Source: an uncultured Blautia sp.
Lineage (GTDB): Bacteria > Bacillota > Clostridia > Lachnospirales > Lachnospiraceae
Length of the DNA: 64,000 bases
Assembly (NCBI RefSeq): GCF_937880195.1
Contig: NZ_CALFLA010000041.1
Span: 62,001 to 126,000, forward strand
Direction of reading: 5' to 3'
A model generated the notes under the pieces. It saw nothing but the letters and a program-made list of their open reading frames with translations, had not been told where the DNA came from and made no database searches. Of the stretch, positions 40,191 through 49,343 are shown one piece after another. How positions within the stretch are numbered: position 1 is the first letter of the stretch; the number at the start of each line of letters is the position of its first letter. The translations under genes and the position numbers were made by a program.

Positions 40191-40381
40191 ATCTTATGCT
40201 GCCGGATTTGACAGCGGTCTATTGCTTCGTTTGGACACCAGATGCGTGAATCTATCTCATATGATAACTCACAGCATCACCACGGGAGAAAGGATTTATC
40301 TTAACTGAATTGGGGTTGCCGAGGATACGGCATTTTGCCCCATAACAGGATATATGGCTTTGCCCCGTGACAACATATATC

Positions 40382-43012
40382 TTACGCGTTCTTCTCAGCG
40401 ATAGCTGCCTGAGCTGCTGCCAGACGAGCAATCGGTACACGGAACGGTGAGCAGGATACATAGTTAAGGCCAATCTTATGGCAGAACTCTACGGAAGAAG
40501 GATCTCCGCCGTGCTCACCACAGATACCTACATGAAGGTTCGGGTTAACCGGTTTTCCAAGTTTGATGGACATTTCCATAAGCTTGCCAACGCCAATCTG
40601 ATCCAGTTTTGCAAATGGATCATTCTCGAAGATCTTAGCGTCATAGTAAGCGTCAAGGAACTTACCAGCGTCGTCACGGGAGAAGCCGTATGTCATCTGA
40701 GTAAGGTCGTTTGTACCGAAGCAGAAGAAGTCTGCCTCTTTAGCGATCTCGTCTGCAGTAAGAGCTGCTCTCGGAATCTCGATCATTGTACCAACTTCGT
40801 ATTTCAGATCAACGCCTGCTGCTGCGATCTCAGCGTCTGCTGTCTCAACAACAAATTTCTTAACGTATTTCAGCTCTTTGATGTCGCCTACAAGCGGAAT
40901 CATGATCTCTGGGCATACATTCCAGTCAGCGTGTGCTTTCTTAACGTTGATAGCTGCACGGATAACTGCTTTTGTCTGCATCTTAGCAATTTCTGGATAA
41001 GTAACTGCAAGACGGCATCCACGATGACCCATCATCGGGTTGAACTCATGAAGAGAATTAATGATTGTCTTGATCTGCTCAACAGTCTTGCCCTGAGCGT
41101 CAGCAAGTTTCTTGATATCTTCTTCTGTTGTAGGAACAAACTCATGAAGAGGCGGATCCAGGAAACGGATTGTTACCGGGTTTCCTTCCAGAGCTTCATA
41201 CAGCTTCTCGAAGTCTCCCTGCTGCTCTGGAAGAATCTTCTCAAGAGCTGCTTCTCTCTCTTCTACTGTTTCAGAACAGATCATCTCACGGAATGCATCG
41301 ATTCTGTCGCCTTCAAAGAACATATGCTCTGTACGGCAAAGACCAATACCTTCTGCACCAAGCTCACGAGCTTTCTTAGCGTCAGCCGGAGTATCAGCGT
41401 TTGTACGAACCTTAAGTGTTCTGTACTTGTCAGCCCATCCCATGATTCTTCCGAACTCACCAGCGATTGTAGCGTCTACAGTCGGGATGATTCCATCATA
41501 AATATTACCGGTAGATCCGTCAAGAGAAATGCTGTCTCCCTCGTGGAACTCTTTACCAGCAAGTGTGAATTTCTTGTTTTCTTCATCCATAGCGATCTCG
41601 CCGCATCCGGATACACAGCATGTACCCATACCACGAGCAACAACTGCTGCGTGAGATGTCATACCACCGCGAACTGTCAGGATACCCTGAGCAGATTTCA
41701 TACCTGTAATATCTTCTGGAGAAGTCTCAAGACGAACAAGAACAACCTTCTCGCCTCTTGCAGCCCACTCTACAGCATCGTCTGCTGTGAAGACGATCTT
41801 ACCACAAGCAGCTCCCGGAGAAGCGCCAAGTGCTTTAGCCATTGGAGTTGCCTCTTTAAGAGCCTTAGCGTCGAACTGCGGATGAAGGAGTGTATCCAGG
41901 TTACGTGGATCGATCATTGCTACTGCTTCTTCTTCTGTTCTCATTCCCTCGTCAACAAGGTCACAAGCAATCTTCAGAGCAGCCTGAGCTGTTCTCTTAC
42001 CATTACGTGTCTGAAGCATATACAGTTTACCATGCTCTACAGTAAACTCCATATCCTGCATATCTCTGTAGTGTTTCTCAAGAGTATTGCATACTTCTTT
42101 AAACTGTACGAATGCTTCCGGGAATTTCTGCTCCATCTCGGAGATGTGCATTGGTGTACGAACACCTGCAACAACGTCCTCGCCCTGAGCGTTTGTAAGG
42201 AACTCACCGAAAAGTCCGTTCTCACCTGTAGCAGGGTCACGTGTAAATGCAACACCTGTACCACAGTCATCACCCATGTTACCAAACGCCATCATCTGTA
42301 CGTTTACAGCAGTACCCCAGGAATACGGGATATCGTTGTCACGACGGTATACGTTTGCTCTCGGGTTGTCCCAGGAACGGAATACAGCTTTGATAGCGCC
42401 CATTAACTGCTCCTTCGGATCAGTTGGGAAATCTTCGCCGATTTTCTCTTTATATTCAGCTTTGAACTGATTTGCAAGAGTCTCAAGATCCTCAGCAGTA
42501 AGCTCAACGTCCTGAGTTACGCCTTTTTCTTCTTTCATCTTGTCGATCAGCTCTTCAAAGTACTTCTTGCCGACTTCCATAACTACGTCAGAGTACATCT
42601 GGATAAATCTTCTATAGCAGTCCCATGCCCAACGTGGGTTATTGGATTTCTCAGCTAATGTGTGAACTACTTCTTCGTTAAGACCAAGGTTGAGGATTGT
42701 ATCCATCATACCTGGCATAGATGCTCTTGCACCAGAACGAACGGAAACAAGCAGAGGATTTTCTTTGTCACCGAATTTCTTTCCGGTAACTCCTTCCATT
42801 TTGGTGATCGCTTCCATGATCTGAGCCATGATCTCATCATTGATCTGTCTTCCGTCTTCATAGTACTGTGTGCAGGCTTCTGTTGTGATTGTGAAGCCCT
42901 GCGGTACAGGAAGACCCAGGCTTGTCATTTCAGCAAGGTTGGCACCTTTACCACCCAGAAGGTTTCTCATAGTAGCGTTACCTTCTGTAAACATGTAAAC
43001 CCATTTTGCCAT
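40382..43012 (-). CDS. ppdK: Pyruvate, phosphate dikinase
   Basis: The 876-aa protein has the PPDK start (MAKWVYMFTEGNATMRNLLG, GGKGANLAEMTSLGLPVPQG), the phospho-histidine loop GGMTSHAAVVARGMGTCC and a C-terminal PEP domain with GIGLCRTEHMF and FGTNDLTQMTYGFSRDD. It interconverts PEP + AMP + PPi with pyruvate + ATP + Pi. Next to a PPi-type phosphofructokinase it forms part of a PPi-based glycolysis, which saves ATP in fermenting anaerobes. GGAGG precedes the ATG; the promoter is at 43077-43105. Confidence 0.96.
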   Translation of the reverse strand: MAKWVYMFTEGNATMRNLLGGKGANLAEMTSLGLPVPQGFTITTEACTQYYEDGRQINDEIMAQIMEAITKMEGVTGKKFGDKENPLLVSVRSGARASMPGMMDTILNLGLNEEVVHTLAEKSNNPRWAWDCYRRFIQMYSDVVMEVGKKYFEELIDKMKEEKGVTQDVELTAEDLETLANQFKAEYKEKIGEDFPTDPKEQLMGAIKAVFRSWDNPRANVYRRDNDIPYSWGTAVNVQMMAFGNMGDDCGTGVAFTRDPATGENGLFGEFLTNAQGEDVVAGVRTPMHISEMEQKFPEAFVQFKEVCNTLEKHYRDMQDMEFTVEHGKLYMLQTRNGKRTAQAALKIACDLVDEGMRTEEEAVAMIDPRNLDTLLHPQFDAKALKEATPMAKALGASPGAACGKIVFTADDAVEWAARGEKVVLVRLETSPEDITGMKSAQGILTVRGGMTSHAAVVARGMGTCCVSGCGEIAMDEENKKFTLAGKEFHEGDSISLDGSTGNIYDGIIPTVDATIAGEFGRIMGWADKYRTLKVRTNADTPADAKKARELGAEGIGLCRTEHMFFEGDRIDAFREMICSETVEEREAALEKILPEQQGDFEKLYEALEGNPVTIRFLDPPLHEFVPTTEEDIKKLADAQGKTVEQIKTIINSLHEFNPMMGHRGCRLAVTYPEIAKMQTKAVIRAAINVKKAHADWNVCPEIMIPLVGDIKELKYVKKFVVETADAEIAAAGVDLKYEVGTMIEIPRAALTADEIAKEADFFCFGTNDLTQMTYGFSRDDAGKFLDAYYDAKIFENDPFAKLDQIGVGKLMEMSIKLGKPVNPNLHVGICGEHGGDPSSVEFCHKIGLNYVSCSPFRVPIARLAAAQAAIAEKNA

Positions 43013-43076
43013 TTTACATTTTCCTCCTAAATTTTTGTTCTTTCAACATAAAACTATGTTTTATACGCACATAGTT

Positions 43077-43105
43077 ATTGTATAGATTCTGGCGCGATTA
43101 GTCAA
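43077..43105 (-). promoter_or_regulatory. ppdK promoter
   Basis: On the minus strand TTGACT (43105-43100), N17, TACAAT (43082-43077). An inverted repeat, AACTATG/CATAGTT, lies just downstream in the leader (about 43050-43076). Confidence 0.65.
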
Positions 43106-43116
43106 GGGCAAACTGG

Positions 43117-43147
43117 AAAAAAAGGGAGAAAGCGCAAACTTTCTCCC
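43117..43147 (-). terminator. Terminator after the phosphofructokinase gene
   Basis: On the minus strand GGGAGAAAG (43147-43139) pairs with CTTTCTCCC (43132-43124), then T7. It is about 20 nt after the stop and separates the gene from ppdK. Confidence 0.85.
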
Positions 43148-43165
43148 CTAAACTTCTTCATAATT

Positions 43166-44416
43166 TTATCTTTTTTTCTTTAAATTCAATACAAGGTGTC
43201 TCGGAAGACCATTTACCATGATCGGCTGATAGTCGCCCTGGATCAGAGGTTTGATATAATCAATGAAATCCTCTGTTACATAAGAGCCGTCTCTTGTCAT
43301 CCAGTTTCTCGGAACCAGCTTCTCTTCATTTGCAATGCGGTGTACGTCATAAATACCGGTTTTAGCCATATATGGATCATCAGAAACACGGTCGATCACA
43401 ACCATCTTGCCAGTGTCTCCTTCGTCAGCTGCCTTAACAGCCGCTCCGCCTACCATAAACGCTTCGTCGATATCTGTTCTGGAAGCCATATGGGAAGCGC
43501 TTCTCTGAAGAGTGGAAAATTCTACAGCCCTTGTCTTGCAGCCGCACTCTCCTGCCAGGAAGTTTGCAAGATAAGCCGCAGTACCCTGAAGCTGTTTATG
43601 CCCAAAATTATCCACGTAGTCGCTGGAGCTTCCAAGTTCGCATACATAACGTCCGTCTGCCAGCTTAATGCCTTCTGATACGGCAATCACAACAGAATCC
43701 TTTTTGGTAAGAAGATCCTTCACTTTTGTAAGGAATTTTTCTACGTCAAAAGGAATTTCCGGAAGATAAATAAGATCCGGGCCTTCACAGTCTTCTGTTT
43801 TTGCAAGAGCCGCAGCTCCGGTAAGCCATCCTGCATTACGTCCCATAATTTCCATAATGGTGATCATTTTTTTCTTATAGGTCAGGCCCTCTGCGTCACG
43901 GATCACTTCTTTTGTAGACGCGCCGATATATTTAGCAGCGCTTCCGAAGCCCGGAGTATGGTCAGTAAGAGCAAGATCATTGTCGATAGTCTTTGGAACG
44001 CCAATAAATTTCTGCTTCTGTCCTGTAAGGATCGCATAATCAGACAGCTTCTTAATGGTGTCCATAGAATCGTTGCCGCCTATGTAAATAAAGGTATCAA
44101 TGCTTAATTTATCCATAATTCCAAAGAGTTTTTCGTAAATCGTCTTATCCTCATGGATCTCTGGCAGCTTATAACGGCAGGATCCAAGAAAAGCAGACGG
44201 AGTTCTCTTCAAAAGCTCAATATCCAATTCAGAATGAATTTGTGTAGACAAATCCACATACTGCTCATCCAGAAGTCCCTGTACTCCGTGAAGCATTCCA
44301 TATACCTTATCAAACCCTCTCTCAATGGCGTTTTTATAAACGCCTGCAAGACTGGAATTGATGACGGAGGTGGGACCTCCCGACTGTCCTACGATGATAT
44401 TTCTTTTTTTTGCCAT
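43166..44416 (-). CDS. PPi-type 6-phosphofructokinase
   Basis: The 416-aa protein has QSGGPTSVINSSLAG at the start, GGNDSMDTIKK near residue 105 and GVPKTIDNDL near 140. The Lys in PKTIDND, and Asp rather than Gly after GGN, match PPi-dependent rather than ATP-dependent enzymes (which have GGDGS and PGTIDND), though the Asn of GGND differs from the usual GGDD. It phosphorylates fructose-6-phosphate, or reverses this. Its own promoter (44453-44481) contains a palindrome, so it is separately regulated from ppdK. Confidence 0.85.
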   Translation of the reverse strand: MAKKRNIIVGQSGGPTSVINSSLAGVYKNAIERGFDKVYGMLHGVQGLLDEQYVDLSTQIHSELDIELLKRTPSAFLGSCRYKLPEIHEDKTIYEKLFGIMDKLSIDTFIYIGGNDSMDTIKKLSDYAILTGQKQKFIGVPKTIDNDLALTDHTPGFGSAAKYIGASTKEVIRDAEGLTYKKKMITIMEIMGRNAGWLTGAAALAKTEDCEGPDLIYLPEIPFDVEKFLTKVKDLLTKKDSVVIAVSEGIKLADGRYVCELGSSSDYVDNFGHKQLQGTAAYLANFLAGECGCKTRAVEFSTLQRSASHMASRTDIDEAFMVGGAAVKAADEGDTGKMVVIDRVSDDPYMAKTGIYDVHRIANEEKLVPRNWMTRDGSYVTEDFIDYIKPLIQGDYQPIMVNGLPRHLVLNLKKKR

Positions 44417-44445
44417 ATTCTGTTCCTCCTGTACAACAACCTATA

Positions 44446-44481
44446 ATTGTTAATTTTAACAATATATCCTAAATTCGTCAA
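44446..44481 (-). promoter_or_regulatory. Phosphofructokinase promoter with palindromic operator
   Basis: On the minus strand TTGACG (44481-44476), N17, TAAAAT (44458-44453). ATTGTTAA/TTAACAAT arms (44446-44463, 2-bp centre) cover the -10. It resembles a Rex site, but the spacing is 2 bp shorter than the form I recall for Clostridia. Confidence 0.6.
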
Positions 44482-44637
44482 GCTGATATTATATATTTTG
44501 TATATAATATTAACGTTTTTCAAAATATATACAGTCAAAATGTACAGTTTATGACTTTGAACATTTTTTAATATAAGAATATCCCGGCGCTTTCTTTTTA
44601 TAGCAGATCTATGTTGCTGCTTCTGCCTATTATGATC

Positions 44638-45525
44638 TTAAAAATCTAATCTATTTGGCGAGGTCGTATAATCATACACTTCCGCTCCCATTGTACGCAT
44701 ATAATCCTGTGTTGCTTTTGTAGTAAACTGCTCGCCGTTAACCAGCCACTCCGGCGCATCAAAACAGGCTTTTGAGGGATTTACATATTCATAAAATTTC
44801 TGAGGCAGCGTATTGTTTCCATGATGTCCCATCTGTACATAATCTGCCTTTAGTCTCTCCCCATATTCTTTTATCAGATATTCAGACACAACAGCTGAGT
44901 GGCAGTCTCCTGTAAACAGCATGGTTTTCGGTCCCTCTTTTCTGCTCACTTTAAAAACAAGCGAAGCGTCATTTCCAATATCCTCTTTAAATTCTTTGGA
45001 AATTTCATCATATGTATTCATAAATTCAAAGGTAAGATCCTTGATCTCCAATGTAGTATTTCTGGAAACATGTTTTATTCTGCTATCTCCTGAAGTCAGA
45101 TCTAAATACGTAGCATATGTGCCTATATTATCCCATTCCCTGTCCAGGGTGTCATAATATTCATAATCCAAACCATTATCATAAATCTGATCGATCTTAA
45201 TTTTTCCTGGCTGTGCATAAATTTCATTGAACGCTCCAATATGGTCAGGATGCGGATGTGTTAATATCCAGGCATCTACATGGTTTCCGTTTTTCTTAAT
45301 AACTTCTCTGACTTTTTCTGCATTAGCTGTAACACCGCCGTCAATAACAACTAAATCTTTTTTGTTGCTGGTTATTGTATAAAAGATCGCCTGGCTCTCT
45401 GAGGCATCACTATATTGAGTAATCTCCCACTTTGTATCCGCTGTTAATCTGAATATAAGAAATATGATCAGAATTGCCGCTATAACTTCTATGCACATTA
45501 ACAAATATTTTTTGGTATGTTTCAT
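44638..45525 (-). CDS. Metallo-beta-lactamase-fold hydrolase, membrane-anchored
   Basis: From ATG 45525 (AAGGAG upstream) the 295-aa protein has an N-terminal membrane segment (MKHTKKYLLMCIEVIAAILI). An MBL domain follows, with LTHPHPDHIGAFNEI (HxHxDH metal motif, near residue 90), FTGDCHS and MGHHGNN. The arrangement resembles the extracellular ComEC-type MBL domain of Firmicutes. It may cleave a phosphoester or nucleic acid outside the cell; the substrate is not known. It sits downstream of glyS but past a terminator. Confidence 0.8.
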   Translation of the reverse strand: MKHTKKYLLMCIEVIAAILIIFLIFRLTADTKWEITQYSDASESQAIFYTITSNKKDLVVIDGGVTANAEKVREVIKKNGNHVDAWILTHPHPDHIGAFNEIYAQPGKIKIDQIYDNGLDYEYYDTLDREWDNIGTYATYLDLTSGDSRIKHVSRNTTLEIKDLTFEFMNTYDEISKEFKEDIGNDASLVFKVSRKEGPKTMLFTGDCHSAVVSEYLIKEYGERLKADYVQMGHHGNNTLPQKFYEYVNPSKACFDAPEWLVNGEQFTTKATQDYMRTMGAEVYDYTTSPNRLDF

Positions 45526-45617
45526 ATTCTTCTCCTTCTCTCCCTGGTCCATTTGCAATATATTGCTTCTTATACGCTGAAACAAAAAGATACGTATACA
45601 ATAAAAAGGCACAGACA

Positions 45618-45652
45618 AAATCTCAGGCTGTCCACATAAATGCCTGAGATTT
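45618..45652. terminator. Terminator after glyS
   Basis: AAATCTCAGGC (45618-45628) and GCCTGAGATTT (45642-45652) form an 11-bp stem with T-run on the minus strand. Confidence 0.8.
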
Positions 45653-45675
45653 CATCCATACCCTCAGAGTTTTAA

Positions 45676-47070
45676 TTAAAATGTAAACTTATCTGCAAAG
45701 TAAGCGTCAAGCTCATCAATCTTTACGCGAACCTGCTCCATAGTATCACGGTCACGGACAGTAACGGCGCCGTCTGTCTCTGAATCAAAATCATAGGTTA
45801 CGCAGAACGGAGTTCCGATCTCATCCTGTCTTCTGTAGCGTTTACCAATATTTCCACGATCGTCATACTCGCAGTTATATTTCTTACTGAGCTGCTGGAA
45901 TACTTTTTCAGCGCCCTCGTTCAGCTTTTTGGAAAGAGGAAGAACACCGATCTTAACCGGAGCAAGTACCGGGTGGAAACGAAGTACTGTACGTACGTCG
46001 TTCTTTTCTGCGTCAAGGACTTCTTCATCATATGCGCTGCACAGGAATGCAAGAACCATACGGTCAGCTCCAAGAGACGGCTCGATTACATACGGAATGT
46101 ATTTCTGCTTCTTCTCGTCGTCAAAATAAGTAAGATCCTGTCCAGATACGTTCTGATGCTGAGTCAGGTCATAATCTGTTCTGTCTGCGATTCCCCAAAG
46201 TTCGCCCCAGCCAAATGGGAATAAAAATTCCACGTCTGTAGTAGCCTTGCTGTAAAAGCTCAGCTCCTCCTGATCATGGTCACGATAACGTACCTCGTCC
46301 TCTTTCAGTCCCAGAGAACTGAGCCAGTCAAGGCAGAACTGTTTCCAGTATGCAAACCACTCAAGATCTGTATCCGGCTCACAGAAGAACTCCAGTTCCA
46401 TCTGCTCGAACTCACGAGTACGGAAGGTGAAGTTACCCGGTGTGATCTCATTACGGAAGGATTTACCGATCTGTCCGATTCCAAAAGGAATCTTTTTACG
46501 AGAAGTTCTCTGTACGTTCTTAAAGTTTACAAAAATACCCTGGGCTGTCTCAGGACGAAGATATACGGTATTTTTCGCATCCTCTGTAACGCCCTGGAAG
46601 GTTTTGAACATCAGGTTAAACTGACGAATGTCTGTAAAATTATGTTTGCCGCAGCTTGGACAGGGAACTTCATGTTCTCTGATAAAGTCCATCATCTGCT
46701 CCTGAGACCATGCGTCTACGCTGCCTTCAATAGCAATATCATGTTCTGCGCAATAGTCTTCGATCAGCTTATCTGCACGGAAACGCTCATGGCATTCCTT
46801 GCAGTCCATCAACGGATCGGAAAATCCGCCAAGATGTCCGGAAGCCACCCATGTCTGCGGGTTCATCAGAATCGCGCAGTCAACACCTACGTTGTATGGG
46901 GATTCCTGAATGAACTTCTGCCACCAGGCACGTTTTACATTATTTTTCAGCTCCACGCCCAGATTTCCGTAATCCCAGGTATTTGCCAGACCGCCGTAAA
47001 TTTCAGAACCGGGATAGACGAATCCTCTGGCCTTTGCCAGAGCAACAATTTTTTCCATTGTTTTTTCCAT
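45676..47070 (-). CDS. glyS: Glycyl-tRNA synthetase (dimeric)
   Basis: The 464-aa protein is the single-chain, eukaryote/archaea-type GlyRS of many Firmicutes: [20 protein letters not shown] at the start, class II motif 2 with [20 protein letters not shown], and [16 protein letters not shown] for motif 3, with a C-terminal anticodon-binding domain ([16 protein letters not shown]). CPSCGKHNF and a CKECHERF pair suggest a zinc site in the insertion. No T-box leader is present; the gene follows the AllA-like gene by 66 bp. Confidence 0.95.
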   Translation of the reverse strand: MEKTMEKIVALAKARGFVYPGSEIYGGLANTWDYGNLGVELKNNVKRAWWQKFIQESPYNVGVDCAILMNPQTWVASGHLGGFSDPLMDCKECHERFRADKLIEDYCAEHDIAIEGSVDAWSQEQMMDFIREHEVPCPSCGKHNFTDIRQFNLMFKTFQGVTEDAKNTVYLRPETAQGIFVNFKNVQRTSRKKIPFGIGQIGKSFRNEITPGNFTFRTREFEQMELEFFCEPDTDLEWFAYWKQFCLDWLSSLGLKEDEVRYRDHDQEELSFYSKATTDVEFLFPFGWGELWGIADRTDYDLTQHQNVSGQDLTYFDDEKKQKYIPYVIEPSLGADRMVLAFLCSAYDEEVLDAEKNDVRTVLRFHPVLAPVKIGVLPLSKKLNEGAEKVFQQLSKKYNCEYDDRGNIGKRYRRQDEIGTPFCVTYDFDSETDGAVTVRDRDTMEQVRVKIDELDAYFADKFTF

Positions 47071-47136
47071 GATAGATATCTCCTCAACTTTTTTATCGTT
47101 ACTGATTTTCTATTATACTAGCATCTATCTGCTTTT

Positions 47137-47616
47137 TCAACAAATTTCCACCCATTTTTCTTCAGGGTATTCCACTACAACACAGTCGTTGAAATAAGTT
47201 CTCTCCGGCAGTACGATCAGCACATGGGCTGTTTCTTTATTGACCGGTATTGCGCTTAAATGCCATACGCCTGTATTTAACAGCACCATTGTACCCTTTG
47301 GAACAAGAAAAGCCTCAGTAAGCTCTGGAACCGGATCCTTGCCTGCAGGAGCCACATGAACGATCACATCATCATCCAGACAAAGGATACCCTCCTGAGT
47401 ATAATTATGGTATTCTGCTGTTGTCACCACCATCTTTTCCGGTTTATGTACCAGAAGGGGAGAAAATGCTGTCTGCATACTGCCGCTGTTGTGCATTTTC
47501 AGTCTGTCCTGATAAAAATCACCCAGGCTGTATCCCTCTGGATTCAAAAGATCTGTGAAGCTTCCAAATTCTTTAAAGTTCTCTGCTGTTATCTCTTTTG
47601 CCTTGATCTGTCTCAT
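47137..47616 (-). CDS. Ureidoglycolate lyase (AllA)-like cupin protein
   Basis: The 159-aa product (from ATG 47616 with GGGAGG upstream) resembles AllA: a beta-barrel fold with VTTAEYHNYTQEGILCLDDD, HVAPAGKDP, VLLNTGVWHLSAIPV and ERTYFNDC. AllA splits ureidoglycolate in purine breakdown. There are no other allantoin genes here, and it is lodged between recO and glyS. The annotated activity should be taken as fold-level only. Confidence 0.6.
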   Translation of the reverse strand: MRQIKAKEITAENFKEFGSFTDLLNPEGYSLGDFYQDRLKMHNSGSMQTAFSPLLVHKPEKMVVTTAEYHNYTQEGILCLDDDVIVHVAPAGKDPVPELTEAFLVPKGTMVLLNTGVWHLSAIPVNKETAHVLIVLPERTYFNDCVVVEYPEEKWVEIC

Positions 47617-47648
47617 AATATAATACCTCCCAATTTTTGATTTGCTTT

Positions 47649-48401
47649 TCAACTCATTACATCAAGTATTTCCAGGCTTTTAAAACGTTTATCCGTATTT
47701 TTTTCTGTATACGTATAAATAATCCGCTGAAGCTCTGACAAAACCTCTTTGCTCACTGTAAAAGTATAAAGTTTCCCCATGGGCGCGCTGACAATATATC
47801 GCATGGCATAAAGCGCGGCGCCTGAAATTCTCACTGCATCTCTTACTCCCACTGCGCAGGAACGGCAAAGTATCCCATGATTTTCCTGAGAAAAAAACAT
47901 TTCTTCTTCTGGCTCTCCTTCTCTGCCGCAGCCTGTGCAGGACACCAGTTCCGGGCAATAGCCCTGTTCTGCCATAGTGCGCAGTTCAAAAACACATCTT
48001 ACAAGAGAATCGTCTACATGAGGATTTAAAAGAGCCTTTACCGTCACATAAAGAAGGTTCATCATTTCCCGTTCATCTGTCCCTTCCCTTCCAAAGTAAT
48101 CGGCAAGCTCAAGAAAATAATAGCCGTAATAAATGCCCGGCTGCATACAGGCCAGTTCCATAAAATGATGGGTCACATTTACCTGATTCAGATTATAGCT
48201 GGATCTGCCCTCATAAAGCGTAAAGGTACCAAACACAAAAGGCTCTGCCGCTGCCATAAACGGACTATTGACTCTTCTTGCTCCTTTTGCAAACGCTGAG
48301 ATCTTGCCCCTTTCCCTGGTAAGAAGTACGATTCTCTTGTCATATTCTCCTATGGGCATAGCATGGATCACCACGCCCTGAACTGTGATCAGATCACTCA
48401 T
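47649..48401 (-). CDS. recO: DNA repair protein RecO
   Basis: The 250-aa protein has an N-terminal OB-fold (VQGVVIHAMPIGEYDKRIVL, ISAFAKGARRVNSPF) and a helical domain with the zinc site (CTGCGREGEPEEEM, then CRSC). RecO helps RecA onto SSB-coated DNA and anneals strands. The era-recO order is common in Firmicutes and the two are 3 bp apart. Confidence 0.93.
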   Translation of the reverse strand: MSDLITVQGVVIHAMPIGEYDKRIVLLTRERGKISAFAKGARRVNSPFMAAAEPFVFGTFTLYEGRSSYNLNQVNVTHHFMELACMQPGIYYGYYFLELADYFGREGTDEREMMNLLYVTVKALLNPHVDDSLVRCVFELRTMAEQGYCPELVSCTGCGREGEPEEEMFFSQENHGILCRSCAVGVRDAVRISGAALYAMRYIVSAPMGKLYTFTVSKEVLSELQRIIYTYTEKNTDKRFKSLEILDVMS

Positions 48402-48404
48402 TCA

Positions 48405-49313
48405 TCAGATTTCCTTTTTGTCGTACCCAAAGTTTTTGATCAGAAAGTCGCTGTCCCGCCAGTCTTTTTTTACCTTGACCCAAAGCTTCAGGTTTACTTT
48501 TGCATCCAGCATCTTTTCCAGTTCATACCGGGCGTTGCTTCCAATTTTTTTCAGCATGGCTCCCTGCTTTCCGATAATGATACCCTTATGGGAATCTCGT
48601 TCACAGATAATCGTGGCGTCAATGTCCACAAGCCTACCTTTCCCCGGTCTTTCCTTCATTCGATCTATAGCAACAGCAATTCCATGAGGAATTTCTGCAT
48701 CCAAGGCATGAAGCGCCTTTTCTCTGATGATCTCTGCTGCAATCTGCCTCTGAGGCTGGTCTGTTACCGTATCTTCATCATAAAACATAGGTCCATAAGG
48801 CAGATATTTCATAATACTTGGAATAATATCCTGCGTATTTACGGCTCTCAGTGCAGATACTGGAATAATCTCGTCAAATTCATACAGCTTCCTGTAAGTG
48901 TCAATAGCTTTTGCAATCTCTTCCTTATCTACCGTGTCCACCTTATTGATGATCAGGATCACTGGTATATGAAGCCCTGCAAGCTGCTCTGCTATATGGC
49001 GTTCCCCTGCTCCTATAAAAGTTGTGGGTTCTACCAGCCATAGAATCACGTCTACTTCCTTCAAAGTTCTCTCCGCTACCTGGACCATATATTCGCCCAG
49101 CTTATTTTTTGCTTTATGGATTCCCGGCGTATCAAGAAAAACAATCTGTCCCTCTTCACTTGTATAGACGGTCTGTATCCTGTTTCTGGTAGTCTGCGGC
49201 TTTTTGGAAGTAATAGCTATTTTCTGGCCGATAAGATGGTTCATCAATGTTGATTTCCCTACGTTCGGACGGCCGATAATAGCTGCAAAGCCTGATTTAA
49301 AATTATCCTTCAT
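48405..49313 (-). CDS. era: GTPase Era
   Basis: The 302-aa protein has G1 GRPNVGKSTLMNHLIG, the switch region PQTTRNRIQTVYT, G3 FLDTPGIH, G4 INKVD and a C-terminal KH domain (DIDATIICERDSHKGIIIGK). Era binds 16S rRNA near its 3' end and helps to mature the 30S subunit. It ends 3 bp before recO. Confidence 0.95.
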   Translation of the reverse strand: MKDNFKSGFAAIIGRPNVGKSTLMNHLIGQKIAITSKKPQTTRNRIQTVYTSEEGQIVFLDTPGIHKAKNKLGEYMVQVAERTLKEVDVILWLVEPTTFIGAGERHIAEQLAGLHIPVILIINKVDTVDKEEIAKAIDTYRKLYEFDEIIPVSALRAVNTQDIIPSIMKYLPYGPMFYDEDTVTDQPQRQIAAEIIREKALHALDAEIPHGIAVAIDRMKERPGKGRLVDIDATIICERDSHKGIIIGKQGAMLKKIGSNARYELEKMLDAKVNLKLWVKVKKDWRDSDFLIKNFGYDKKEI

Positions 49314-49343
49314 AATGATTGCTCCTGGTTTCTTCTGTAGTGA

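Larger units (their letters stand above)
39917..40381. other. 465-bp non-coding gap between UPF0251 and ppdK
   Basis: The left part holds the promoter and repeats of the UPF0251 operon. The right part (about 40120-40381) is the long structured 3' region of ppdK, described separately. No gene is supported; a 73-codon frame at 40252-40473 is an overlap artefact of ppdK. Confidence 0.6.

Noticed and set aside
40478-42406. 642-codon open frame on the plus strand opposite ppdK
   Set aside because: It is antisense to a clear, highly conserved gene, lacks a ribosome binding site, and its Ser/Cys/His-rich product looks like a codon-bias shadow.
44446-44463. Rex operator before pfk
   Set aside because: The arms match, but the centre is 2 bp shorter than the TTGTTAA-N4-TTAACAA form I recall, so it is kept as an unnamed palindrome.
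46276-47121. 281-codon open frame opposite glyS
   Set aside because: Antisense to glyS with no start signal or domain.
47071-47136. T-box leader for glyS
   Set aside because: Only 66 bp separate glyS from the upstream gene, with no T-box or specifier structure.
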